A DNA stretch of 64,000 nucleotides from Streptomyces sp. NBC_01669 (GTDB lineage Bacteria; Actinomycetota; Actinomycetes; Streptomycetales; Streptomycetaceae): NCBI RefSeq assembly GCF_026339735.1, contig NZ_JAPEQG010000001.1, positions 372,001 through 436,000 on the forward strand. Reading direction: 5' to 3'. The position numbers and the translations under genes were made by a program. The notes under the pieces were generated by a model. That model was given only the letters and a program-made list of their open reading frames with translations, had not been told where the DNA came from and searched no databases. This document shows, one piece after another, positions 9,117 to 18,897 of this stretch; position 1 is the first letter of the stretch, and the number at the start of each line of letters is the position of its first letter.

Positions 9117-9304
9117 GCAGGCGTATCCCTTTCACACGCCTCCCACCACGCGTCCAGGTCGGCGCGGCGACAGCGCAATTCACCATTGGGCAGCTTGATC
9201 ATTCGGGGTGCCTGACCGCGAGCGCGTAGGCGGTAGAAGGCCGACGGACTCATCCCGATTTCCGCTAGGACCTCGGCGAGCTTGAGCGCAGGTGGACGAG
9301 CCAT
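9107..9304 (-). CDS. Excisionase-like helix-turn-helix protein (AlpA/MerR-type)
   Basis: A protein of 65 residues: MARPPALKLAEVLAEIGMSP, then SAFYRLRARGQAPRMIKLPN and ELRCRRADLDAWWEACERD. This is the standard winged-helix of excisionases that sit just upstream of actinomycete integrases. The start at 9304 is supported by GAGGAA six bases before the ATG; a longer frame from 9388 has no such signal. It overlaps the integrase start by 10 bases, the usual xis-int arrangement. It looks intact although its integrase partner is dead. Confidence 0.8.
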   Translation of the reverse strand: MARPPALKLAEVLAEIGMSPSAFYRLRARGQAPRMIKLPNGELRCRRADLDAWWEACERDTPAWR

Positions 9305-9903
9305 TGATGTTTCCTCGGGCATTCCAGATTTGTCGGCCGCCCAAGCGGCAGCGCGCGACTCGCACCCACCGTTGTGTCCGCCGCGCAATGATCGGCGGTC
9401 GTCGGCCGGCGACGGCAGGGAGGTAGAACCCTCTTCCTCCTTTCTCCGGGTAGCAGAAAGCCCGTTCGAGGCCGGTCGAGCGACGGCTGTTACAGAATTC
9501 CGTGCCGGTCTCGCAAGGGTGAGCCGTGGTGCGCGCGGGTTGACGTGGCGCGCGCTGTGCCGGGTGTGCCGGTATCGAGCGGGTGGATGCAGTGGTCAGT
9601 GATTGACGGGCACCCGGGTAGTTGAATGCGTGCCAAATACATGCGTGCGTGACGGAAATGTCTGCATTTCGTAACACGTAATGAGGCGCGTGCCACAAAT
9701 CGGGCGATCGGGCCAAAGTGTGCGCTCTCGGCGTCACGCCGGGACCGATCAACGCTCGGGCCGCACGGTCCGGGCCTAGCCGGGATGTCATGCGGCCGGC
9801 GTGGGCCTCCCGAGGGGAGGAACAGTGCGGGGGGCGTGGGCCTCCCGGGAGGAGGAACAGTGTTGGGCGAACACGTCGAGCCACTGGGGACCTGGGGGGT
9901 TCG
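9305..9903. promoter_or_regulatory. Divergent control region upstream of the polysaccharide locus
   Basis: About 600 bases without a credible gene separate the leftward excisionase gene from the rightward polysaccharide cluster. The part around 9600-9690 is unusually A/T-rich for this genome and contains repeated ATGCGTG words and TTGAC-like hexamers (for example 9539 and 9605), so promoters are likely here. I cannot assign -10/-35 pairs with confidence. The tandem repeat below ends 41 bases before the first start codon. Confidence 0.5.
9799..9862. repeat. Tandem 29-bp direct repeat with palindromic cores
   Basis: Two copies, at 9799-9827 and 9834-9862, have a period of 35 bases and agree at 27 of 29 positions. 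Each starts GCGTGGGCCTCCCG and ends GGAGGAACAGTG, so each has a CCTCCC...GGGAGG-type self-complementary core. Position just before the first gene of the cluster suggests an operator pair or leader hairpins. Confidence 0.75.
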
Positions 9904-11382
9904 GTGCGGCAAGGGGGACTAGTCAGCCCGTTTTCGTCGGCGCGCGAGCGTCTGGCGAACGGCGCGATCAGACAGCCCGCTATCGAATGGGAGCAGCGGT
10001 ACCGCCGTGCCGTGATCACCAGCGATACCGTGGCCACCGCCTTCGTGGTGGCGGCCATCGGCAACTTCTTCGGGGCCCGGGACGCGGCCAACTGGCATGA
10101 GAAGTGGGGAATTCTCGCATTCGGCACCGAGCTGCTGGTACTGGGGGCGCTTGCGGTGAGCCGGTCGTGGGCTCCGGCCGTACTCGGCCAGGGCGCCGAG
10201 GAATTCCGCCGGCTCGGACGCTCACTGTTCGCGGCGACCGTCGTACTGGCGCTCGGCGGGATCGCCCTCACCTCGCGCAACATCAAGCTCTGGATCTTCG
10301 TCGCAATCCCCGCGATCGCGCTCATCACCGTGACGGAGCGGTATCTGCTGCGCCTCTGGCTGCACAAACAGCGGAAGGAAGGACGGTGCCTGCGACCGGT
10401 GCTCGCTGCCGGGAGCCTGGCCACCGTCAGCGACCTGGTCACCCGAACCCGCAAGTTCCCGCACCTCGGCTGGCGGGTGGATGCGGTGTGCACGACGGAC
10501 GGTCTCGGGCTCGACGGTGACCAACTGGACGGAGTGCCGGTCGTCGGCCGACTGGCGGATGTCGCGGGCCACGTCCACCGCGACGGCTACCGTGTCGTCG
10601 CGGTCACACCGGACCCGCACTGGTCACCGGACCGGCTGCAGCGGCTTGCTTGGAACCTCGAAGGCAGCGACGCCGAGATGGTCGTGGCCCCCGTGCTGAT
10701 GGAGGTGGCCGGCCCGCGGCTGCGCATCGACGCGGTGCTCGGGATCCCGCTGCTGCGGGTCAGCATGCCGACCTTCACCGGGGGCCGCCGGGCGGTCAAA
10801 GGGGTCGTCGACCGGATGGGCGCGGCGATCCTGCTGATCCTTTTCGCGCCGCTGATGGTGTTCGTCGGGCTGCTCGTGCTGGTGGACAGTCGGGGTGGGG
10901 TGTTCTACCGCCAGCGCAGGGTCGGCAAGGACGGCCGCGAGTTCACCATTCTCAAGTTCCGCACCATGGTCGCCGGGGCTGACGGGGCACGCGCCGAGCT
11001 GGCCGACCGCAACGAGGGCGCCGGCCTGCTGTTCAAGCTCCGCCGGGATCCGCGGGTGACCCGGGTGGGAGCAGTGCTGCGCCGGTACTCGATGGACGAG
11101 CTCCCGCAGCTTTTCAACGTGCTCACCGGATCGATGTCGCTCGTCGGTCCGCGGCCTCCGTTGCCGGGGGAGTCCGCTGCGTACGGCCCGGACATCCGGC
11201 GGCGGCTGCTGGTCAAGCCCGGACTCACCGGCCTGTGGCAGATCAGCGGACGCAGCGACCTGGCGTGGGAGGAGGCGGTCAGGCTGGATCTGCGGTACGT
11301 GGAGGACTGGTCGCTCGCCCTGGACACAGTGATCTTGTGGAAGACGCTGCGTGCGGTGCTCTACGGGCAGGGGGCCTACTGA
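9904..11382 (+). CDS. Polyprenyl-phosphate sugar-1-phosphate transferase (exopolysaccharide initiation)
   Basis: With the GTG at 9904 (G-rich Shine-Dalgarno about five bases upstream) the product has 492 residues, normal for the WbaP/WcaJ/CpsE class. The N-terminal half has several membrane helices and a cytosolic nucleotide-fold section; a further helix near 300 leads into the catalytic domain with RRVGKDGREFTILKFRTM, the RRYSMDELPQLFNVL motif, SLVGPRPPLPGE and PGLTGLWQISGRSDL. The enzyme moves a sugar-1-phosphate from a nucleotide sugar onto undecaprenyl phosphate in the inner membrane leaflet, starting the repeat unit. It is the first gene of a long co-directional cluster. The frame is open further upstream from 9718 but that part is unlike the family. 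Confidence 0.9.
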   Translation: MRQGGLVSPFSSARERLANGAIRQPAIEWEQRYRRAVITSDTVATAFVVAAIGNFFGARDAANWHEKWGILAFGTELLVLGALAVSRSWAPAVLGQGAEEFRRLGRSLFAATVVLALGGIALTSRNIKLWIFVAIPAIALITVTERYLLRLWLHKQRKEGRCLRPVLAAGSLATVSDLVTRTRKFPHLGWRVDAVCTTDGLGLDGDQLDGVPVVGRLADVAGHVHRDGYRVVAVTPDPHWSPDRLQRLAWNLEGSDAEMVVAPVLMEVAGPRLRIDAVLGIPLLRVSMPTFTGGRRAVKGVVDRMGAAILLILFAPLMVFVGLLVLVDSRGGVFYRQRRVGKDGREFTILKFRTMVAGADGARAELADRNEGAGLLFKLRRDPRVTRVGAVLRRYSMDELPQLFNVLTGSMSLVGPRPPLPGESAAYGPDIRRRLLVKPGLTGLWQISGRSDLAWEEAVRLDLRYVEDWSLALDTVILWKTLRAVLYGQGAY

Positions 11383-11455
11383 TGCGCGGGGGTCGCCGTC
11401 CGGCCGACGCCCGGACCGCAGGCCGGGAGGGCCTGCCTGGGGAGAGGAACGGGTC

Positions 11456-12764
<1,309 letters not shown>

Positions 12765-12775
<11 letters not shown>

Positions 12776-14030
12776 CACGACCAGCGGCGACCGGGCGGAC
12801 CGGCGCGCGCTGATCCTGGTGGAGAACCTGTCGGTGCCGTTCGACCGGCGGGTGTGGCAGGAGTGCACGACACTGCGCGACGCGGGCTGGAAGGTGCACG
12901 TCATTTGTCCCCAGGGGAGTAAGCGGGACACGGAGCCGGAGGCGGAGATCGACGAGGTGCGGATCCACCGCTACCCGTTGCGCGCGGCCACCGGAGGGCC
13001 GGCCGGCTACCTGCGGGAGTACGGAACGGCGTTGTGGCACACGGTCCGGCTGGCCCGCAAGGTCGGCCCGGTCGACGTGGTGCACGCCTGCAACCCGCCG
13101 GACCTGCTGTTCCTACCCTCGCTGTGGATGAAGCGGCGCGGGGCGCGGTTCGTCTTCGACCAGCACGACCTGGTACCCGAGCTGTACCTCTCCCGGTTCG
13201 ACCGCGGCGAGGATCTGCTCTATCGCGCCGTGTGCGCGCTGGAACGGCTGACCTACCGGGCCGCGGACGTCGTGCTCGCCACGAACGAGAGCTACCGGGA
13301 CGTCGCGATGCGCCGTGGCGGTCGACGCCCTGAGGACGTCTTCGTGGTACGCAGCGCGCCCGCGGTCGAGCGGTTCCAACCGGTGCCGCCCGAGCCGGAG
13401 TTGAAGCGCGGCAAGCCTCATCTGCTCTGCTACCTCGGCGTCATGGGCCCTCAGGACGGCGTCGACTACGCCTTGCGGGCCCTCGCGAAGCTGCGTGACG
13501 AGTTCGGGCGGACCGACTGGCATGCGGTGTTCGTCGGCGCCGGCGACACCTTCGACGCGATGGTGGAGCTGTCCCGGCGGCTCGGGCTCGTCGAGCAGGT
13601 GCAGTTCACCGGGCGCATTCCGGACGCCGACCTGGTGCGCTACCTGTCCACCGCGGACGTGTGCCTTTCCCCCGACCCGCACAATCCGCTCAACGACGTA
13701 TCGACCATGAACAAGGTCCTGGAGTACATGGCCATGAGCCGGCCGATCGTCTCGTTCGACCTCCGGGAGGCGCGAGTCTCCGCCGGTGACGCCGCCGTCT
13801 ACGCGCCCGCCAACGACGAAGCTGCATTCGCTGAGCTCATCGCGCTGCTCCTTGACGATCCGGAGAAGCGGGCCCGGATGGGCAAGATCGGCCAGGAGCG
13901 GGTCGGCGGACCGCTTTCCTGGCGGAACTCGCAAGCGTCGCTGCTCGCCGCCTACGCCGCTGCCTGCGGTGACCACACTCCGGTGTCGGCGGGCAAGACG
14001 GTCCGAACAGGGAAGAGGACGCGGCGTTGA
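12765..14030 (+). CDS. Glycosyltransferase family 4
   Basis: The frame is open from 12702, but the conserved part begins with RRALILVENLSVPFDRRVWQ; the in-frame TTG at 12765, overlapping the previous gene by 11 bases, gives 421 residues and is the best guess. Two Rossmann halves are visible: an N-terminal acceptor domain with VDVVHACNPPDLLFLPSLWM and a C-terminal donor domain with YLGVMGPQDGVDYALRAL, QFTGRIPDADLVRYLSTADV and NDVSTMNKVLEYMAMSRPIV. This variant resembles bacterial GT4 enzymes of exopolysaccharide loci. It presumably adds a sugar to the lipid-linked unit on the cytosolic face; donor and acceptor are unknown. Confidence 0.88.
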
Positions 14031-15424
14031 ACGATGACACGATCCGCCTGGTCACCATCGGGCGGATTCTCCGCCGGCGCTGGCGGCTTCTCGCCGTCCT
14101 CACCGTGGTGGGCGCGCTCGTCGGCTACGGCGCCTCGGTGCTGCTGTTTCCGCCGCGATACACGGCGTCGGCATCGGTACTGTTGCCTGGGCAGTGGGAA
14201 GAGCGCGAGCTGCTGACCCAGGTGGACATCGCGACCAGTTCCTCGGTGGCCGACCGCGCGGCCGCCACGCTCGGCTGGCAGGGCGTCAGCGGCGCCGACC
14301 TGCGGGACCGAGTGAGCGCCAAGGCCGCTGACGGGAACATCATCAAGATCTCGGGCACGGCTGACACCCCCGAGCGCGCGCAGCAGCTCTCCGACCGGAT
14401 GGCCCAGCAGTTCGTCAGCTACGCCGCGCGGATCGCAGGCGGCAGCACCGACTCCGACGCGGCGTCGGGGACCGAGGCGCTGCGGAAGCAGGTGGCGGAG
14501 ACCAATCGCCGCATCACCGACCTGGCCAATGCGGCCGATCCGGGGCAGACCGTGGAGAGCGTGCAGACCCGCACCGAGCTCGAGAAGCTGCGCACCTCGC
14601 TGCAGGAGGCCATGAACAAGCTGGACCAGGTCGACCCGGCCGCCACCAAGGTCAACATGGTCGTCATGGGACCGGCGGCCCGGCCGACCGGCGAGGCGCC
14701 GCCGACGCGGATGCAGCTCATCGTCGCCGGGGCGCTGCTGTTCTTCCTGGTCGCGGTCATCGGCCATCTCACCGCCTCACGGATGAATCGCCGATTGCGC
14801 ACCGAACCGGAGATCGCCGCGGCGCTGGGCTCGGCGCTGCTGGGTACCGTCGACGTACCCGGTGAACGGCCCGCGCACCGACCGGAAGACCGTGGCCCGC
14901 GGGCCCGGATCCGCCGGCTGCTGGGCGTCGACATCCGGTGGGACCTACCGACCCCGCAGACGTCCGGCGACGAGGCCAGCAGGCAGATCCGCTACCGGCG
15001 GGTGTGCGCCCGCCTCCGGGACCAGCTGCCGGCCCCCCGGCGGCTGCTGGTTGTCGTCCCGGACGGCGACGAGATCGCCCGCCGGGCCGCCGGGCAGCTC
15101 GTCGCCGAGGCCGAGAGCGATCCTTCCCCAAGCTCTTCGAGCAGGGGATACCCCATGCTGCGGGTGGCGGGGGTTTCGGTGTCCCAGCCGATGGTCCCGG
15201 ACCGCGACAACGAGTCCGGCGTCCTGATCGTGCTCAGCGCGGGCAGCTGGACCGCAGGGGACCTCGCCGGCATCGCCGAGGCGTGTGCGGACGCCGAGCA
15301 CGAGATCGTCGGCATCGTCCTCGCCGGCACGGTCCGGGTCAGTTCGACGCGGTCCGCCGGCCATCCATGGGATGCCGCCGTGCCGGCGCTCGCGATTGGC
15401 GACGCAACGGGAGGTTCAAGGTGA
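14027..15424 (+). CDS. Wzz-like polysaccharide co-polymerase 1 (chain-length determinant)
   Basis: A 465-residue protein with a TTG start overlapping the previous stop and GGAAGAGGA ahead of it. It has a membrane helix near residues 20-40 (LLAVLTVVGALVGYGASVLL), an extracytoplasmic coiled-coil-rich part (about 45-215), a second helix near 230-245 and a cytosolic tail. The tail looks like a BY-kinase/ATPase domain whose Walker A has decayed: RRLLVVVPDGDEIARRAAGQ stands where a G-rich P-loop is expected. Such proteins set polymer length together with Wzy. The tail also contains an odd SPSSSSRG segment encoded by a GC-rich palindromic element. Confidence 0.82.
   Translation: MNDDTIRLVTIGRILRRRWRLLAVLTVVGALVGYGASVLLFPPRYTASASVLLPGQWEERELLTQVDIATSSSVADRAAATLGWQGVSGADLRDRVSAKAADGNIIKISGTADTPERAQQLSDRMAQQFVSYAARIAGGSTDSDAASGTEALRKQVAETNRRITDLANAADPGQTVESVQTRTELEKLRTSLQEAMNKLDQVDPAATKVNMVVMGPAARPTGEAPPTRMQLIVAGALLFFLVAVIGHLTASRMNRRLRTEPEIAAALGSALLGTVDVPGERPAHRPEDRGPRARIRRLLGVDIRWDLPTPQTSGDEASRQIRYRRVCARLRDQLPAPRRLLVVVPDGDEIARRAAGQLVAEAESDPSPSSSSRGYPMLRVAGVSVSQPMVPDRDNESGVLIVLSAGSWTAGDLAGIAEACADAEHEIVGIVLAGTVRVSSTRSAGHPWDAAVPALAIGDATGGSR
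15123..15155. repeat. REP-like palindromic element inside the first Wzz-like gene
   Basis: The segment begins CTTCCCCAAGCTCTTCGAGC and ends GGGGATACCCCA. It closely matches an intergenic element at 45308-45349 and belongs to a class of short GC palindromes scattered in Streptomyces genomes. Here it is read in frame as PSPSSSSRGYP. Confidence 0.65.
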
Positions 15425-16941
15425 CGACGAATACATCTTCGGAGTCGTCTGCCGCCGCTCCGCTGCTGGACCTGCAGGCGCTGGTGGTGGCGGTGCGGAG
15501 GCGCCGCCGCCTCTGGTGCTCCATGGCGCTGCTGGGACTGCTCGTCGGCGCCGCGGTGGCGGTCCTGCTGCCATCGCCGCCGACCGCGGTGACCAAGGTG
15601 CTGGTCGCGCATCAGGAGGACCAGCCGAACGACCCCGGAACGCTGATCCGCACCGACGTCGCGCTGCTGCAAACCACGCGGATCGCCGACAAGGCCCTGA
15701 AGTCCCTCGACTCCCCGGAAAAACCAGAGAACTTCATGCAGGACTACGGGGCCATCGGCTTGACCAACAACCTGCTGCAGATCACTGTGACAGGTGACAG
15801 CGACGCGGAAACGGTGACCCGCGCCAAGGCGCTGGCCGATGCGTTCGTCGCGGACCATGTGAGGCGGATGCAGGAAGCCGCGAACGCCGAGTCCAAGGCC
15901 CTGCTCGACCAGCGTGACCGAATGCGGGACGAACTCGCCAAGGTCAACAAGGCCATCGGAAACGGATCGCCGGAGAGTGGGCCGACGGCGTCGTCCGACC
16001 TGGAGTCGCTCTTCACCCGCCGGGCCGAACTCACTTCGCGGATCACCGATTTCGGCCAGCGCGCCGCGGAGGCACGCATCGGCACGCCCCAGCTCATCGC
16101 CGGCACACAGATCGTGGACGCCCCGCGCGCGGTGCGGCACTCCCTGCCCAGGGCCGCTGCCACCAACGCCGCGATCGGGCTCGTCCTCGGGCTCGTCCTC
16201 GGGCTCGCGGTGGCCGCGGTCGGCACGGTGGTGGCGGACCGCCCCGTGCTGCGCAGGGAGATCGCGGCGAACCTGGGCGCCTCGGTCATCGCGGAGCTGC
16301 CCCGCCGGTCGGGCAGGCTGTGGCAGCGCCGACGGATCCGGGCGGCACGCGAACGGCTCACCGCGTCACTGGCCCGCACCGTGCGCGGCTCCGCGGAACC
16401 GGTATCGCTGCTGGAACTGGGCTGTGCGCGCAGCACGAGCGTGATCGCGCTGGACCTCGCCAGGGCACTGGTGGCGGAGGGGCCAGTGGTCATCATCGAT
16501 GGTCTGCCCGGCCCGCAGCTCGCCAAGCGCCGCCCGAAGCCGGGAGATCCGACGGTGGTCAGCGGCGAGCGTGCCGCGGCCGTGCCGCATCAGGAGCGCC
16601 GGCTCGGCGTCGGCTCGGTGGCGCCCGGCGCGGCGTGGACCGACCTCCAGTACCTCGGCACGCAGACCGTGCTCGTCGTGCGTGCCGGGCACAGCAGCGC
16701 CGCATGGCTGCACACCGTGGCGCGGCAGCTCGCGGACCAACGCATTCCGGTGATCGGTGTGGTGCTGATCGACCCCGATCCGCGTGACCGAACCGACGGC
16801 ACGCTGTGGGACGGGCTGCACACCGCGCTGCGCGGCCAGAACGAGCGGCTGGCCCGACAGAACGGGACGGGCCGACGGCGGGCTGAGCGGCCGCCGATGT
16901 GGGCGGCACGGGTCCCGGACAGCGACCAGGAGGCGCGATAG
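15421..16941 (+). CDS. Wzz-like polysaccharide co-polymerase 2
   Basis: A second co-polymerase of 506 residues, translationally coupled to the first (GTGA overlap). The N-terminus is LDLQALVVAVRRRRRLWCSM followed by a membrane helix; the middle part has repeated heptads (about 130-200, MQEAANAESKALLDQRDRMR); a second helix lies near 245-265 (AIGLVLGLVLGLAVAAVGTV). The C-terminal part mimics a bacterial tyrosine-kinase domain (VVIIDGLPGPQ as a Walker A'-like strand) but lacks a usable P-loop: the expected site reads LELGCARSTSVIALDLARAL. A regulatory rather than enzymatic role is therefore likely. Confidence 0.82.
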   Translation: MTTNTSSESSAAAPLLDLQALVVAVRRRRRLWCSMALLGLLVGAAVAVLLPSPPTAVTKVLVAHQEDQPNDPGTLIRTDVALLQTTRIADKALKSLDSPEKPENFMQDYGAIGLTNNLLQITVTGDSDAETVTRAKALADAFVADHVRRMQEAANAESKALLDQRDRMRDELAKVNKAIGNGSPESGPTASSDLESLFTRRAELTSRITDFGQRAAEARIGTPQLIAGTQIVDAPRAVRHSLPRAAATNAAIGLVLGLVLGLAVAAVGTVVADRPVLRREIAANLGASVIAELPRRSGRLWQRRRIRAARERLTASLARTVRGSAEPVSLLELGCARSTSVIALDLARALVAEGPVVIIDGLPGPQLAKRRPKPGDPTVVSGERAAAVPHQERRLGVGSVAPGAAWTDLQYLGTQTVLVVRAGHSSAAWLHTVARQLADQRIPVIGVVLIDPDPRDRTDGTLWDGLHTALRGQNERLARQNGTGRRRAERPPMWAARVPDSDQEAR

Positions 16942-16943
16942 AC

Positions 16944-18872
16944 ATGTGTGGCATCGCAGGCACTTACCGATGGCCGGACGGGAAGGTCGTGGCCGACCGG
17001 CTCACCGAGACCCTCGCCCACCGCGGTCCGGACGGAGCGGGCCGGTACAGCCACCCCGTCGGTGACGGCGAAGTGCACCTCGGGCACCGCCGGCTGGCCA
17101 TCATCGACCTGTCAGAGACCGGCGCCCAGCCGATGGTCTCGGGCGGCCTCGTCCTGACGTACAACGGCGAGCTGTACAACGCGCCCGAGCTGCGTGCCGA
17201 GCTGGCAGCCGCTGGGGTGCGCTTCCGCGGTACCTCCGACACCGAGGTGCTGCTGGAGGCCTGGCGGCGCTGGGGCACGGACTGCCTGCCCCGGCTGCGC
17301 GGCATGTTCGCGTTCGGGATCTTCGACGAGCGCACCGGTGAACTGGTGCTCGCCCGCGACCAGCTCGGCATCAAGCCGCTGTTCCTGCTCCGGCGCGGCG
17401 AGGGGCTGGTGTTCGCCTCCGAGCTCAAGGCGCTCGCCGCCGTGACCGGTAGGTCGCTGCAGGTGGACCATGCGGCGCTGGTGGCCTCACTGCTGTACTA
17501 CTGGGTGCCGGACTCACGGTGTGCGTTCCGCGAAGCGGAGAAGCTGCCGCCGGGGAGCTGGCTCCGGTGCCGGCCCGACGGCCGGGTGGAGCTCGGCCGG
17601 TACTGGCATCTGAGGGACGTCGCCGCCGAGGGCCGGGAGCGGGCCCGGAGCGGCGAACAGCCGGACCTGGCTGCCATCGTCGAGGAGTCGACTCGGCGCC
17701 ACCTGCTCTCCGACGTACCGGTGGCGACCTTCCTCTCCGGCGGTCTTGACTCCAGCTACCTGACCGCGCTGGCGGCCCGCGACCGCCCCGGGATCTCCGC
17801 TTACACGATCGGGTTCCGCGCCGAGGACGCCAAGTTCGAGGCGATGCCGGACGACCTGCGCTATGCCCGGCAGGTGGCCGAGCGGTTCGGCGTCGACCTG
17901 CATGAGATCGAGATCGCTCCGAATGTGCTCGACCTGCTGCCGCAGATGACGTACGACCTGGACGAGCCGATCGGCGACCCCGCCGCGATCAACACGTTCC
18001 TGATCTGCTCGGCCGCACGAGAGGCCGGGGTCAAGGTGATGCTCTCGGGGATGGGTGCCGACGAGCTGTTCGCCGGTTACCGCAAGCACCTGGCCAACCT
18101 GCTTGCGCTGCGCTACCAGCGCATCCCGCGACCCCTGCGGCGCGGCTTGTCCGCGACCGTGGACCGGCTGCCGGTCGCCACGGCCCGCCGGGGGTACCGG
18201 TCGGTGCGCTTCGCGAAGCGGTTCCTCTCCTTCGCCGACCTGCCGGAGGAGACCGCGTTCCGGCGCAGCTACACCATGTACGACCAGGAGGAGCTGCTCG
18301 CCCTGGTCAATCCGGACTTGGCCGGGACGGTCGAGGACGTGCTGACCGAGCATGCGGACATCTACCAGGACAACGACCTCGACGACTTCGTCAACCGCAT
18401 GTGCCTGGGCGACGCCCGGATGTTCCTGCCGGGCCTGAACCTCACGTACACCGACCGGTCGAGCATGGCCGCGTCGACCGAGGTGCGGGTGCCGTACGTG
18501 GACGTCGAGGTGGTCAAGGCGGCGTTCGCCGTGCCCGGCGATCGCAAGATCGTCGGACGACAGGGCAAGGCCGTCCTCAAGGAGGCGGCCACCTCGATTC
18601 TGCCCCGGGAGATCGTGTACCGGCCGAAGGGCCTGTTCAGCGCCCCGCTGCGCGCCTGGATGAGCCGGGATCTGGCACCGCTGGTGCGCGAGGTGGTGCA
18701 CGACGGCGTGCTCGTCAATTCCGGGTTCCTGCGCCGCGACGCGCTGGCGCGCATGGTCGCCGAGGACGCCGCCGGGCAGCGGGACTTCTCCAAGCATCTG
18801 TGGCACGTGCTGACCCTGGAGTACTGGTATCGCGGCGCGACCTCTGGCTCCGGCCAGAGCCAGACGGCTTGA
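16944..18872 (+). CDS. asnB: Asparagine synthase (glutamine-hydrolysing)-type amidotransferase
   Basis: A 642-residue two-domain enzyme. The Ntn glutaminase domain starts MCGIAGTYRW, giving the catalytic Cys2 after Met removal, with the AHRGPDGAG and HRRLAIIDLS motifs. The synthetase domain has the ATP pyrophosphatase loop FLSGGLDSSYLTAL and the MLSGMGADELFAGYRKH segment. Classical AsnB makes asparagine. Homologues inside polysaccharide loci are thought to amidate carboxyl groups of uronic-acid residues; with a GDP-mannose dehydrogenase four genes upstream that is the more attractive role here, but it is inference. Only 2 bases separate it from the preceding gene. Confidence 0.88.
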   Translation: MCGIAGTYRWPDGKVVADRLTETLAHRGPDGAGRYSHPVGDGEVHLGHRRLAIIDLSETGAQPMVSGGLVLTYNGELYNAPELRAELAAAGVRFRGTSDTEVLLEAWRRWGTDCLPRLRGMFAFGIFDERTGELVLARDQLGIKPLFLLRRGEGLVFASELKALAAVTGRSLQVDHAALVASLLYYWVPDSRCAFREAEKLPPGSWLRCRPDGRVELGRYWHLRDVAAEGRERARSGEQPDLAAIVEESTRRHLLSDVPVATFLSGGLDSSYLTALAARDRPGISAYTIGFRAEDAKFEAMPDDLRYARQVAERFGVDLHEIEIAPNVLDLLPQMTYDLDEPIGDPAAINTFLICSAAREAGVKVMLSGMGADELFAGYRKHLANLLALRYQRIPRPLRRGLSATVDRLPVATARRGYRSVRFAKRFLSFADLPEETAFRRSYTMYDQEELLALVNPDLAGTVEDVLTEHADIYQDNDLDDFVNRMCLGDARMFLPGLNLTYTDRSSMAASTEVRVPYVDVEVVKAAFAVPGDRKIVGRQGKAVLKEAATSILPREIVYRPKGLFSAPLRAWMSRDLAPLVREVVHDGVLVNSGFLRRDALARMVAEDAAGQRDFSKHLWHVLTLEYWYRGATSGSGQSQTA

Positions 18873-18897
18873 CGGCATAGAAACAAGAGGAGCTCGG

